In this document: piece after piece, positions 9,450 to 18,237 of the stretch
Numbering within the stretch: position 1 is the first letter of the stretch
Layout: the number at the start of each line of letters is the position of its first letter
DNA from: Pedobacter sp. BMA
GTDB lineage: Bacteria; Bacteroidota; Bacteroidia; Sphingobacteriales; Sphingobacteriaceae
Direction: 5' to 3'
Assembly (NCBI RefSeq): GCF_001027745.1
Contig: NZ_LECU01000005.1
Span: 496,001-560,000 of the forward strand
DNA: 64,000 bases
Translations under genes and position numbers: made by a program
The notes under the pieces: generated by a model
The model's database searches: none
Seen by the model: the letters and a program-made list of their open reading frames with translations, nothing else
Told to the model about the DNA's origin: nothing

Positions 9450-9479
9450 AAGCGTCCTGAATCATCAGGGCGCTTTTTT
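9450..9479 (+). terminator. Rho-independent terminator of the M13 peptidase
   Basis: AAGCGTCCTGA (9450-9460) pairs with TCAGGGCGCTT (9465-9475), with one G-T pair and a 4-base loop. A run of six T follows (9474-9479). Confidence 0.9.
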
Positions 9480-9511
9480 CTTTTCCGACAAATCAAAATT
9501 AAGCCGTCTCA

Positions 9512-9544
9512 ATTGATGAATTCTTATTTATCATTCTATCTTTG
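9512..9544 (+). promoter_or_regulatory. Promoter of the DUF2625 gene
   Basis: ATTG at 9512-9515, a 21-base spacer and a perfect TATCTTTG (9537-9544) match the Bacteroidota TTTG-N19-21-TAnnTTTG promoter. The leader to the ATG at 9567 would be roughly 18 bases. Confidence 0.7.
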
Positions 9545-9566
9545 AAAAACAATAAATTGTGTCCAT

Positions 9567-10343
9567 ATGAAATGCATATCTAAAGCCATAGTTTTCACTG
9601 GTTTATTTTTTCTTACCATTAGTGCAACTGCTCAGAATAAACTCATCAGTCTTGATAAATTAATCAATAAAACTGATCCGGCCTGGCCGTTAGTTCAAAA
9701 ATGGGTGGAGGCAGCAAAAAATAAAGTAGAGATCCTGCCTGTTGACACCGCAAAAGCGAATGAAGTGCTTTATAATGCGCAAATGACTACCTACGCCACT
9801 CTTGGATCGGTCATTTACAATACCGGCGGAATAATCGTAGATAATGGCTGGATACGCATCCTGGGCTCTGGTAGCGAAAGGTTGAACAGAAATATCGCCG
9901 AGTGGAATAAAGGTAAAACCATAAAAGAATATGGTGATAATGTGCCATACCTCCTGATTGCCGATGATGCCGTTGGGGGGTTTTTTGCAATAAATTACGG
10001 TGGTTTAGGCCCTGACATCAAAAACGTCTACTATCTCGAACCAAATACCCTTACCTGGCAACCCTTGGGAGCAGGCTATGGTGAGTTCCTGGTATTCTGC
10101 TTCGATAGCGACCTGTCGAAATTTTACAAAGGCCTGCGCTGGAACAACTGGAATCAGTTTATAGGCAATCTCGACGGAACGAAAACCTATAGCTTCCGCC
10201 CGTATTTATGGCAGGAAGGCACGGATATCGATAAATGTACCAGAAAACTTGTAGGTATCGAAGAAATGTATCGCTTCAACGTCATGAAGTCCAAGGAGAT
10301 AAACGCCGATAAAGGCATCAAGAAGGAGGTACCAGGGCAGTAA
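9567..10343 (+). CDS. DUF2625 family protein, secreted
   Basis: A 258-residue protein with a signal peptide (cut near TISATAQ). The body matches DUF2625 by pattern: LINKTDPAWPLVQKWV near the start, GGIIVDNGWIRILGSG in the middle, LLIADDAVGGFFAINYGG, and an aromatic-rich C-terminal half with FYKGLRWNNWNQF. No biochemical function is established for the family and none is inferred here. It has its own promoter. Its stop codon lies inside a 22-bp tandem duplication. Confidence 0.78.
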   Translation: MKCISKAIVFTGLFFLTISATAQNKLISLDKLINKTDPAWPLVQKWVEAAKNKVEILPVDTAKANEVLYNAQMTTYATLGSVIYNTGGIIVDNGWIRILGSGSERLNRNIAEWNKGKTIKEYGDNVPYLLIADDAVGGFFAINYGGLGPDIKNVYYLEPNTLTWQPLGAGYGEFLVFCFDSDLSKFYKGLRWNNWNQFIGNLDGTKTYSFRPYLWQEGTDIDKCTRKLVGIEEMYRFNVMKSKEINADKGIKKEVPGQ

Positions 10344-10376
10344 TCGTCAGGGTTCAGGGCAGTCATCGTCAGGGTT
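10333..10376. repeat. 22-bp tandem duplication across the DUF2625 stop codon
   Basis: CAGGGCAGTAATCGTCAGGG followed by TT (10333-10354) is repeated at 10355-10376 with one base changed (A to C). The TAA stop at 10341-10343 lies in the first copy. The changed base turns the second copy's TAA into TCA, so the duplication did not lengthen the protein. Confidence 0.85.
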
Positions 10377-10388
10377 AGTCCGCAGTCA

Positions 10389-10736
10389 CTACGCAGTAAC
10401 ACCGTACTTTGCCTGTACCTTCTTAGGTAACTTGGCCAGTACCATTGCACGTGAGCCTGCAACAAGCGCCTTTAGCTCCTTATCATTTAAAACATCCACA
10501 CTGGCAATCTGTATCCACTGGCGTTTAGCCAGGTGATAGGCTTGCTGTATTCCGTCTCTCGCAGTTAGTGCATCGAAGTCATCTGGGTTACATTTGATAG
10601 AGAACCGGCTTCCCTCTTCAATGGCGATGATCACGTATATCTTTTCTTCAATCATAAAGCATAAATGGTCCCACTTCATGCCTTCTGTTGTTCCGGGAAG
10701 ACTTAAACAATATTCTCTGAATGATTCAATATCCAT
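10389..10736 (-). CDS. MmcQ/YjbR family protein
   Basis: A 115-residue protein with the compact MmcQ/YjbR fold (formerly DUF419), a CyaY-like fold thought to bind DNA. Recognisable parts are the N-terminal FREYCLSLPGTTEGMKW, the central KIYVIIAIEEGSRFSIKC strands, and the C-terminal KRQWIQIASVDVLNDKELKAL stretch with its helical end. It converges on the DUF2625 gene, leaving a 45-base gap with no clear hairpin. Role in the cell is unknown. Confidence 0.82.
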   Translation of the reverse strand: MDIESFREYCLSLPGTTEGMKWDHLCFMIEEKIYVIIAIEEGSRFSIKCNPDDFDALTARDGIQQAYHLAKRQWIQIASVDVLNDKELKALVAGSRAMVLAKLPKKVQAKYGVTA

Positions 10737-10807
10737 AAGCAGATTCTGGGGGCTAAGGCAACAGATTTATATGTTCAATATTTTATATAAACTCACCACG
10801 AAAATAA

Positions 10808-10815
10808 TAATTTTG
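10808..10815 (+). promoter_or_regulatory. Candidate -7 box of mnmD
   Basis: TAATTTTG is a perfect TAnnTTTG element, 35 bases before the mnmD ATG. No TTG is visible at the -33 position. Confidence 0.45.
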
Positions 10816-10850
10816 CCTCAGAAAATCTTTCTATATTAAAAAACCTGTAC

Positions 10851-11549
10851 ATGAATATTATCACACCAACTGCCGATGGCTCCAACACGCTCTATAGTGA
10901 AACCATAGGCGAACATTACCATAGCAAGCACGGTGCGCTACAGGAAAGCAAACATGTTTTTATTGAGGCGGGTCTGAAATTTGCCTCTGCAGGGAAATCA
11001 GAAATAGCGGTGTTGGAAGTAGGCTTTGGAACTGGCCTAAACTTCATACTGAGCAATGAATTTGCGACAAGTCAGCACATTAAATTAGCTTACACCAGCA
11101 TTGAAGCTTTTCCTTTAAGTTTGGAGGTAATCAATCAAACAGGTTATGATGCCTATGTACCTGCTGGTATATGGAGCGATTTCACCTCTAAATATGAAGA
11201 GAGCTTAAATTCAGTGCAGACACTATCACCATTTTGCCAACTCGAAATCCCACATACCACCCTGGCACAATTCACAACAAACAAAAGATTTGATGTGATT
11301 TACTATGATGCTTTTTCTGTGCAGCACCAGCCCGAAATGTGGAGTGATGAAATTATTGCCCATGCATGCAGCTTCCTTAAGCCCGGCGGCACTTTTGTTA
11401 CATACGCCATAACAGGTAAACTCAAACGTGCTGTAAAGGCCTGTGGTTTTAATATAGAAAAATTACCGGGAGCGCCAGGAAAAAGGGAAATGCTAAGAGC
11501 AGTAAAAATGCAGGAACAAACAGAAGACTTCCAAATCCTGAATCCATAA
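10851..11549 (+). CDS. mnmD: tRNA 5-methylaminomethyl-2-thiouridine methyltransferase, stand-alone MnmD
   Basis: SAM-dependent methyltransferase of 232 residues that carries out the last methylation of mnm5s2U34 in tRNA wobble positions. The SAM motif is EVGFGTGLNF near residue 63, and the DUF752 active region IYYDAFSVQHQPEMWSDE lies in the C-terminal half, followed by LKPGGTFVTYAITG. It lacks the FAD-dependent MnmC1 oxidase domain found fused in E. coli MnmC, as is usual in Bacteroidota. It stands alone between an opposite-strand gene and the aldo/keto reductase. Confidence 0.9.
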   Translation: MNIITPTADGSNTLYSETIGEHYHSKHGALQESKHVFIEAGLKFASAGKSEIAVLEVGFGTGLNFILSNEFATSQHIKLAYTSIEAFPLSLEVINQTGYDAYVPAGIWSDFTSKYEESLNSVQTLSPFCQLEIPHTTLAQFTTNKRFDVIYYDAFSVQHQPEMWSDEIIAHACSFLKPGGTFVTYAITGKLKRAVKACGFNIEKLPGAPGKREMLRAVKMQEQTEDFQILNP

Positions 11550-11635
11550 GCTCCCGCTGAAGCATGACATTTACGCGACTAAATCTTAAAACTACAATAT
11601 CCCTCATTTGTTAAGCCTATATTAAAACTCATATC

Positions 11636-12583
11636 ATGGAAAAAAGAATATTAGGCAAAACAGATTTAAATATTGCACCCATTGTATTTGGAGGAAACGT
11701 CTTCGGTTGGACCATCGACGAACAAAAATCATTTGAAATATTAGATCATTTCGTAGAAAGTGGTTTCAATTTTATTGATACGGCCGATGTGTATTCGCGC
11801 TGGGTACCAGGGAATAAAGGTGGAGAGTCAGAAACAATTATCGGCAACTGGCTAAAAAAGAACAATAAACGCCGTGACGTGATCATTGCAACTAAAGTTG
11901 GATCTGATATGGGCAGTGGAAAGTCATTGAAAAAAGACTATATCATCAATCAGGTAGAACACTCTTTATCACGCCTGCAAACCGATTACATTGATTTATA
12001 TTTTTCTCATTTTGATGATGAGACCACCCCGGTTGAAGAAACCCTGAGTGCTTACGAAACGTTGATCAAGGAGGGAAAAGTACGCTGGATAGGCGCATCA
12101 AATTTTTCGGCTGAAAGACTTAAAGAATCTTTACTGCACTCGGCTACAAATAACCTACCCAGATACGAAGTTTACCAGCCAGGCTATAATTTGTTTGACC
12201 GCCAGGAATTTGAACGGGATCATGAGAAAATATGTGTTGAACACGGACTGGGCGTAGTCACTTATTATTCCCTGGCAAGCGGATTCTTAACCGGAAAATA
12301 CCGCAGCGAAGATGACTTGAATAAAAGTCAGCGCGGCGCAGGCGTGAAGAAATTTTTAAACGACAGAGGTTTCAAAATTTTAAGTGCACTGGACCAGGTT
12401 GCTGAAAGCCACGGCGTTGAACAAGCCTCGGTTGCTTTGTCCTGGTTAATCAACCATCCTTCCATCACCGCACCAATAGCCAGCGTTACCGACTTAAGTC
12501 AGCTAAAATCATTTACCGAGGCTGCAAACCTGAACTTGTCGCCGGCAGACATTTCACTTTTAAACGAAGCAAGCAGCTATTAG
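11636..12583 (+). CDS. Aldo/keto reductase
   Basis: NADPH-dependent (beta/alpha)8 barrel oxidoreductase of 315 residues. The catalytic tetrad can be placed at Asp and Tyr in FIDTADVYS, Lys in VIIATKVGS and His in LYFSHFDDE. The family patterns GKVRWIGASNFS and the C-terminal nucleotide-binding segment around PIASVTDLSQL are present. It resembles the YajO/Tas-like subgroup that reduces diverse carbonyls; the true substrate cannot be read from sequence. It is monocistronic, with a strong terminator 21 bases after the stop. Confidence 0.92.
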   Translation: MEKRILGKTDLNIAPIVFGGNVFGWTIDEQKSFEILDHFVESGFNFIDTADVYSRWVPGNKGGESETIIGNWLKKNNKRRDVIIATKVGSDMGSGKSLKKDYIINQVEHSLSRLQTDYIDLYFSHFDDETTPVEETLSAYETLIKEGKVRWIGASNFSAERLKESLLHSATNNLPRYEVYQPGYNLFDRQEFERDHEKICVEHGLGVVTYYSLASGFLTGKYRSEDDLNKSQRGAGVKKFLNDRGFKILSALDQVAESHGVEQASVALSWLINHPSITAPIASVTDLSQLKSFTEAANLNLSPADISLLNEASSY

Positions 12584-12603
12584 CAAAATAATCTGTTATA
12601 TTT

Positions 12604-12640
12604 AAATGCCCGGTTAATTAAACAATTATCCGGGCATTTT
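12604..12640 (+). terminator. Rho-independent terminator of the aldo/keto reductase
   Basis: AAATGCCCGG (12604-12613) pairs perfectly with CCGGGCATTT (12630-12639), with a 16-base loop and a short T run. It separates this gene from the AI-2E transporter operon. Confidence 0.88.
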
Positions 12641-12664
12641 GTATTATTCAGGATTTAAAAAAAT

Positions 12665-13774
12665 ATGAAAGAAAAACTATCTTTTCTCCCAAAACTGGCA
12701 CTCGTACTATTCTGCTTAATCAGTTTAACTTATATCGCCATTTTAGGACAATCTCTGCTCGCCCCTTTGTTGTTCTCTTTCCTGATGGCCATTTTACTCC
12801 TGCCAGTAGGTAATTTTCTCGAACAACGTTTTAAGTTTAAGAGAAGCCTCTCAACAATAGTGTCGGTCATCGTGATGATTGTATTGATTGGAGGGATCAT
12901 ATACTTCTTTGGCAATCAATTGAGTGATCTATGGGCAGACTGGCCTTTACTGAAAGATAAAGCCAATACGTCCTATCACGATCTTCAGCACTGGATATCT
13001 AAAACATTTCATGTAAACTCGGAAAAGCAACTCGCCTACCTTAATGATAGTACAGAAAAAGCTTTGGCAACCAGTGCCGCCATTGTCGCAACCACATTGG
13101 CAACCCTTTCCTCCACCCTGCTCTTTTTAGGATTTACACTATTATTTACCTTTTTCATTCTCAACTACCGTAGGGTATTATTCACTTTCCTGACATCAGT
13201 TTTTAAAGAAGAACATAAGGAGAAGGTCACTGAAATTGTAAGCCAGATTCAGTACATCATCAAAAAATATATCATCGGTTTATTCCTGCAGATGCTCATT
13301 GTTACCGTGTTAATGATTACGGTACTGAGTTTGTTGGGTGTTAAATATGCGGTACTTCTTGGCCTCGTAGCCGGAATTTTTAACGTGGTTCCTTATCTGG
13401 GTATCTTCTTCGCGCTTTTGGTCAGCTGTCTCATCACATTCGCAACTGCCGGCGCTGGTAAAGTCCTTTTGGTTTTAATAGCCTTCGTTGGTGTACATGC
13501 CGTAGATGGAAATGTGCTAATGCCACTGGTGGTAGGCTCGAAAGTCAAAATCAATGCCTTGTTTGCATTTATTGGCATTGTAGTGGGCGAAATGATCTGG
13601 GGCATCTCCGGAATGTTCCTTTGTATTCCTTACCTGGCTATGCTAAAAATCATTTTTGACCGGGTAGATACATTGAAGCCATGGGGGATTTTAATGGGCG
13701 AAGAGCACAAACCTGAAAAAAAGAAACGCGTTTACCGCATTACCAAAAAGATTAGATTAGAAGAGAAAGATTAA
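12665..13774 (+). CDS. AI-2E family transporter (PerM/YdiK type)
   Basis: Inner-membrane protein of 369 residues with about eight membrane segments. The N-terminal pair covers residues 8-55, a third lies near 58-78, a soluble loop of about 75 residues follows, and the rest form the conserved C-terminal half. The family signature VVPYLGIFFALL is present, as is the motif VGSKVKINALFAFIGIVVG. The C-terminal tail is strongly basic (KPEKKKRVYRITKK). Members export autoinducer-2 or act as Na+/H+ antiporters; which applies here is unknown. First gene of a close-packed run with the DoxX-like, mazG and unknown genes. Confidence 0.88.
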   Translation: MKEKLSFLPKLALVLFCLISLTYIAILGQSLLAPLLFSFLMAILLLPVGNFLEQRFKFKRSLSTIVSVIVMIVLIGGIIYFFGNQLSDLWADWPLLKDKANTSYHDLQHWISKTFHVNSEKQLAYLNDSTEKALATSAAIVATTLATLSSTLLFLGFTLLFTFFILNYRRVLFTFLTSVFKEEHKEKVTEIVSQIQYIIKKYIIGLFLQMLIVTVLMITVLSLLGVKYAVLLGLVAGIFNVVPYLGIFFALLVSCLITFATAGAGKVLLVLIAFVGVHAVDGNVLMPLVVGSKVKINALFAFIGIVVGEMIWGISGMFLCIPYLAMLKIIFDRVDTLKPWGILMGEEHKPEKKKRVYRITKKIRLEEKD

Positions 13775-13793
13775 AATCTTATAATTTTACCAG

Positions 13794-14243
13794 ATGAAAC
13801 CCCTGTTCGTGTTATTGATCGTTTACGTGGCCTTGCTTGCTTTTGGTAGCCATACTACGTTTGACAAAGGAAACATCTTTGCTGGCAATATTGCTATGGC
13901 GGTGATGTTGCTCTTTACAGCCATAGGTCACTTCAAATTCAAAACCTCAATGGCAGCGATGATCCCACTCTTTATACCTGCTAAAGTGCAGATTGTAATT
14001 TTTACAGGTGTGCTGGAAATCCTTTTTGCTATTGGTTTAGGCGTGGAAAGCACACGATTCTATACGGGTATTGCATTACTTATATTCTTTATAGCCATTT
14101 TGCCAGCTAATATTTACGCAGCAAAGCACCAAATCAATTATGAAGATTTATACAAACCAGGCCCGGGAATTAAATATTTATGGTTCAGAATTCCTTTTCA
14201 ATTTTTCTTAATCGCCTGGGTTTGGTACTTTAGCATCCTATAA
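13794..14243 (+). CDS. DoxX-like integral membrane protein
   Basis: A 149-residue membrane protein with four hydrophobic segments, near residues 3-20, 28-47, 65-105 and 127-148. The DoxX-like pattern is seen in MAVMLLFTAIGHFKF and in IPLFIPAKVQIVIFTGVLEI. DoxX-type proteins are small quinone-linked or redox-associated membrane proteins of uncertain role. The start lies 19 bases after the transporter stop and the stop is 10 bases before mazG, so it is very likely part of the same operon. Confidence 0.8.
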   Translation: MKPLFVLLIVYVALLAFGSHTTFDKGNIFAGNIAMAVMLLFTAIGHFKFKTSMAAMIPLFIPAKVQIVIFTGVLEILFAIGLGVESTRFYTGIALLIFFIAILPANIYAAKHQINYEDLYKPGPGIKYLWFRIPFQFFLIAWVWYFSIL

Positions 14244-14253
14244 ATCACATAAC

Positions 14254-15060
14254 ATGCCCAATAACCCCATTCCAGCTGTTGCAAACAACCCGGCAGATGC
14301 CTTTAATCGTTTGCTCACTGTTTTAAATACGCTCCGCACACAATGTCCATGGGATAAAAAACAAACCATGGAGACATTGCGCCACTTAACGATTGAAGAA
14401 ACGTACGAGCTAAGTGACGCCATTCTGGAGGGTGATATGAACGAAATTAAGAAGGAACTGGGCGACGTGATGATGCATCTGGTATTCTACTCCAGAATTG
14501 CATCTGAAACAAATGATTTTAACATCGTTGATGTATTAAATGGAGTTTGCGATAAGCTGGTAAACAGGCATCCCCACATTTATGGCGATATTGAAGTACA
14601 CAATGAAGAGGATGTAAAACGCAACTGGGAACAAATTAAGTTAAAAGAAGGAAATAAATCGGTACTCGCCGGCGTACCCTCCTCACTGCCCGCCTTGGTT
14701 AAAGCGTCCCGGATTCAGGAAAAAGCCCGCGGGGTGGGTTTCGACTGGGAAGACAAAAACCAGGTATGGGAAAAAGTTGAGGAAGAGCTTCAGGAATTTA
14801 AAGCCGAATTTAATGTAACAGACAATACCGCAATCGATGTCGAAAAAGCTGAATCAGAATTTGGTGATGTGCTTTTCTCACTCATCAACTATGCACGCTT
14901 TATCAATATCAACCCCGAAAATGCCTTAGAAAAAACCAACAAAAAATTCATCAAACGTTTCCAGTACCTGGAAAATAAAGCCAAAGAAAGTGGCAAGGCA
15001 CTGGCCGAAATGACACTGGCCGAAATGGACATTTATTGGAATGAGGCCAAGAAATTATAA
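14254..15060 (+). CDS. mazG: Nucleoside triphosphate pyrophosphohydrolase
   Basis: House-cleaning enzyme of 268 residues that hydrolyses NTPs to NMP and pyrophosphate. It has two tandem all-alpha MazG domains. The first carries CPWDKKQTMETLRHLTIEET with the metal-binding EExxE pattern (IEETYE) and the later KKELGDVMMH motif. The second lies near residues 165-260 with EEELQEFKAE and ESEFGDVLFSLINYAR. Complete and typical. It sits inside the transporter/DoxX run, and the next gene starts 2 bases after its stop. Confidence 0.95.
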   Translation: MPNNPIPAVANNPADAFNRLLTVLNTLRTQCPWDKKQTMETLRHLTIEETYELSDAILEGDMNEIKKELGDVMMHLVFYSRIASETNDFNIVDVLNGVCDKLVNRHPHIYGDIEVHNEEDVKRNWEQIKLKEGNKSVLAGVPSSLPALVKASRIQEKARGVGFDWEDKNQVWEKVEEELQEFKAEFNVTDNTAIDVEKAESEFGDVLFSLINYARFININPENALEKTNKKFIKRFQYLENKAKESGKALAEMTLAEMDIYWNEAKKL

Positions 15061-15062
15061 TT

Positions 15063-15464
15063 ATGAGCGCAGCAGATTACAATGATCAGGCATCAAAAAA
15101 CCTGATCAGCATCATTACTTTTAACGTTACGGCTACCCAGACAATAGATGGGGGTATTATTCCCTGGGTTAATATTGGCAAGGCAAATGAAGAAATCCTA
15201 AACCTCATTGATGCCGAAGAAATTGTCATTCCGGAACATGAAATTACTGTTGCTGTAGATTATCCCTTAAGCAACCCTACACACTTTCAGCTCTATTCCT
15301 CCATCGGTTTTTCACGAAAGTTGTTCCTGATAGAACTCAGGGAAAAATTCATAGTTTTTGCGAAATCAGAAGAATTCGACATCAATACACTTGATCTGGT
15401 GGCACTGGATGTGTATAAAACTGAATCTGGTAGAATAGAGGTTACCCTGGATATTGATTTGTAA
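15063..15464 (+). CDS. Hypothetical protein downstream of mazG
   Basis: A 133-residue acidic soluble protein with no signal peptide and no membrane segment. I do not recognise a family. The sequence alternates beta-like stretches (LISIITFNVTATQTI, EITVAVDYPLS, GRIEVTLDIDL) with a helix around LFLIELREKFIVFAK. It starts 2 bases after the mazG stop, so it is translationally coupled or at least co-transcribed, and converges on ychJ with a 14-base gap. Confidence 0.7.
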   Translation: MSAADYNDQASKNLISIITFNVTATQTIDGGIIPWVNIGKANEEILNLIDAEEIVIPEHEITVAVDYPLSNPTHFQLYSSIGFSRKLFLIELREKFIVFAKSEEFDINTLDLVALDVYKTESGRIEVTLDIDL

Positions 15465-15478
15465 CTCCACCTAGATCC

Positions 15479-15850
15479 CTAATAGAATATACCATCTACA
15501 TAATACCATTTCCCATCCTCCAGCCTGAAGGTCGATTTTTCATGCAACACCGCAGTCTGGAAGTGCTGCCCTAAATAATACGCTTTAAATTCGACCTTAT
15601 CGAAATTGGCAGCCACAATCTCCAGCTTTAACCATTTCGTATTTTTTGCACTTTTTAAATAAGCATCTTTTGAGTTTCCCTTTCTCTTGCTCAAGTGTGT
15701 AGTTTCGGATAAATAATCTGCATCCGCAACCACAAATGCCGAATATCTGGAGCGCATCAATGCCTCTGCTGTAGGTGCTGCTTTAATCTTTAAATGGTAG
15801 GGCTGGCAACAGTTTTCATATTGTAAACCACTTCCGCAAGGACAATTCAT
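15479..15850 (-). CDS. YchJ family protein (UPF0225) with SEC-C metal-binding motif
   Basis: A 123-residue protein. The N-terminus is a SEC-C zinc motif, CPCGSG followed by CC (residues 3-15), with the family block ALMRSRYSAFVVADADYL next. The remainder is an NTF2-like domain ending in FRLEDGKWYYVDG. E. coli YchJ carries a second C-terminal SEC-C copy, which is absent here, so this is the short form. Function is unknown. It converges on the hypothetical gene downstream of mazG. Confidence 0.88.
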   Translation of the reverse strand: MNCPCGSGLQYENCCQPYHLKIKAAPTAEALMRSRYSAFVVADADYLSETTHLSKRKGNSKDAYLKSAKNTKWLKLEIVAANFDKVEFKAYYLGQHFQTAVLHEKSTFRLEDGKWYYVDGIFY

Positions 15851-16016
15851 CGTATAGTAGATTAATTCTTTTTAAAATGATAAGAATTGTTCATTTCCCT
15901 ATCTGGTTCAAAAATATCTTAAATCATCTTAACATCATCAATAAATTTGTATTTGAGCACGGGTTTGGCTTTTAACCAGATTACAAAAATATTTTCCGTA
16001 AAATTGTGCTCGAAAA

Positions 16017-16817
16017 ATGAGGTATTTCTTTCATATTGCTTATCAGGGTCAACATTTTAGTGGATGGCAAAAACAACCTAACGTCAAAAGCGTACAGGAA
16101 GTCATCGAACAAACACTCTTCAAAATTCTTAAAACGCCTACACCTGTTTTTGGTTGTGGCCGGACGGATGCGCATGTTCATGCCAGCCAGTTTTTCTTCC
16201 ATGCCGATATAGAACAGGAACTTAACTTGGATCTGCTTTACATCCTCAATAAAGCGCTTCCCTATAACATCTCAGTTTTTGATATCATTAAAATGGAAGG
16301 TAAACCTCATGCCCGTTTTGATGCCGTTCAGCGTAGATACGATTATTTTGTACATACTCGAAAAGACCCGTTTTTAAGCAACCAAAGTTCCTTTTATCAG
16401 CTGGATAATCTCGATTTCGAAAAGATGAATACAGTGGTCAAACTGCTGCCTCAATATAAAGATTACCGGGCTTTTTGCACTCACCCCGATAAATATGAGC
16501 ATACCATCTGTAATGTAATGGATGCCCGTTTATACCTCAATGCTAAAAGAGACCGGTTTAGATTTCACATAGCCAGCAACCGCTTTCTCGGCAAAATGAT
16601 CCGCATTACAATGGGAAAAATACTGATGGTTGGGAAAAGTGAACTCAGTATTGATGAGTTTGAAAGCGAGCTGATTAATCTCAAAGCCACTAAACTGTCT
16701 TTACCCGCACATCCTACAGGCTTATATCTTTCCAAAGTAACCTACCCCTATTTAAACCTCGAGCCGGCAACGGAAATTATACCGGTACTACAAGGCGCAG
16801 AGTGGGAATTGCTGTAG
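16017..16817 (+). CDS. truA: tRNA pseudouridine(38-40) synthase
   Basis: Isomerises uridines 38-40 in the tRNA anticodon arm. 266 residues, the usual length. The catalytic aspartate is Asp51 in GCGRTDAHVHA. The N-terminal RYFFHIAYQGQHFSGWQ and the C-terminal FLGKMIRITMGKILMVG are family hallmarks. The start is the only reasonable ATG, preceded by a near-perfect -7 box (TAAAATTG at 15999-16006), which would give a very short leader. Convergent with the LolC/FtsX-like gene. Confidence 0.96.
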   Translation: MRYFFHIAYQGQHFSGWQKQPNVKSVQEVIEQTLFKILKTPTPVFGCGRTDAHVHASQFFFHADIEQELNLDLLYILNKALPYNISVFDIIKMEGKPHARFDAVQRRYDYFVHTRKDPFLSNQSSFYQLDNLDFEKMNTVVKLLPQYKDYRAFCTHPDKYEHTICNVMDARLYLNAKRDRFRFHIASNRFLGKMIRITMGKILMVGKSELSIDEFESELINLKATKLSLPAHPTGLYLSKVTYPYLNLEPATEIIPVLQGAEWELL

Positions 16818-16858
16818 CCAGATTTAAAAAAATTGAGCCAAACCGGCAGATTAGAAAA

Positions 16859-18079
16859 CTACTTAAATCTGATTGCCTTCAACGGAGATACTTTACTGAT
16901 CAGAAACGAAGGAATAATTAAAACCAGCAAACATACAATTACAGTAATCAGATTAAGTCCTATAATATCGGTTACATGAAATTCAATCGGAGCGTATGCC
17001 AGAAAATAAGAGGTTTGGTTTAGTTTAAATATATGGGTCGACTGCTGAAACAAGCCCAATCCTATCCCTAAAATATTTCCGAGCAATAGTCCAATACCAA
17101 TCAAATAAGCCGCATTAAAGAGAAATATCTTCATAATACTCCAGTTACTGGCTCCAAAAGATTTGAGCATTCCAATCATGTTTGTACGCTCCAAAATCAT
17201 AATCAGTAAGGCTGTAACCATATTAATAACACCAACAATCAACATCAAAATCAAAATCACCCTCGTATTCACATCCAAAAGCCCCAGCCAGGTAAAGATA
17301 TTAGGAAAGTTTTCTTCAATCGAATACGACCTCAGGTTCCGCGGAAGCTGCTCGTAAATCCCATCGGCCACAACTTTCAACCGGTTAAAGTTTTTAGTCC
17401 TGATTTCAATTCCACCAATCTGATCAGGCTTCCAGTCATTCAGTCTTTTAATGATATTTATATTGCCCAAAACGAAGCCTTTATCAATATCCTCTACTCC
17501 GATATCATAAATGCCCACTATCTTAAACTTCCGTGGACGCAATTGATTCTGCACGAAATACATGATGAAATCATCGCCCGTTTTAAGCTTCAGGCGATTG
17601 GCAGTATACTGGGAAATCAAAAGTTCCTGCATAGCGGCTACACTGTCCCTGAAATCGATTATCGTACCGCTGATGATGTGCTGCTTAATGTAATCCCATT
17701 TGTAGGTTTTGTCAATCCCTTTAAAATTAATGCCCTCAATCTCGTTATTTGCAGATAATATGGCTGGTTTGGTAGCAAAAGGATAATAATACTCAATATT
17801 TTTATTCTGTTGAAGCTGCTTTTTGGTTTGCGCATCAAGTACAAATGGCGAATGTTCAAAAGAATTATTCAAGTCATATCGCGTAATCTGAACATCGCCC
17901 AGATAACCGCGCACTTTGTCCTGAATTTCCGTTTTAAATCCCTTGATAATGGCTATTGTCAAAATCATCACGGCCAGGCTCAGCATTACGCCTGCTATTG
18001 CAATGCGCACAATGAGCTTTGAAAAAGTTCGTTCTGATTTTATGGCAATCCGCCCCGCTATGAAATATTCGAAATTCAA
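16859..18079 (-). CDS. FtsX/LolC-like ABC transporter permease
   Basis: Inner-membrane permease of 406 residues with the LolC/E-MacB topology: one membrane helix near 25-47, a large periplasmic MacB-like domain, then three helices near 270-400. The C-terminal end SKVSPLKAIRFK is typical. No ATPase gene is adjacent, so its LolD-type partner is encoded elsewhere. The likely role is release of lipoproteins from the inner membrane. The start is TTG: upstream in frame there is no ATG or GTG before a stop, and MNFEYFIAGRIA matches the expected family N-terminus. Confidence 0.87.
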   Translation of the reverse strand: MNFEYFIAGRIAIKSERTFSKLIVRIAIAGVMLSLAVMILTIAIIKGFKTEIQDKVRGYLGDVQITRYDLNNSFEHSPFVLDAQTKKQLQQNKNIEYYYPFATKPAILSANNEIEGINFKGIDKTYKWDYIKQHIISGTIIDFRDSVAAMQELLISQYTANRLKLKTGDDFIMYFVQNQLRPRKFKIVGIYDIGVEDIDKGFVLGNINIIKRLNDWKPDQIGGIEIRTKNFNRLKVVADGIYEQLPRNLRSYSIEENFPNIFTWLGLLDVNTRVILILMLIVGVINMVTALLIMILERTNMIGMLKSFGASNWSIMKIFLFNAAYLIGIGLLLGNILGIGLGLFQQSTHIFKLNQTSYFLAYAPIEFHVTDIIGLNLITVIVCLLVLIIPSFLISKVSPLKAIRFK

Positions 18080-18237
18080 TTTATAAAATTTGTTGTAGCA
18101 AAAATGCTCAAATCCTTTTTAAAAATGGCATTTTTGATGATAAATAAGCACCCGTAAAATAATCAATAGGCTAATAACAACAAGCAAAAAAATGCTAAAT
18201 TGTTTAAGCTTTAATCCAGAGATTAAAATCTTTAAAT

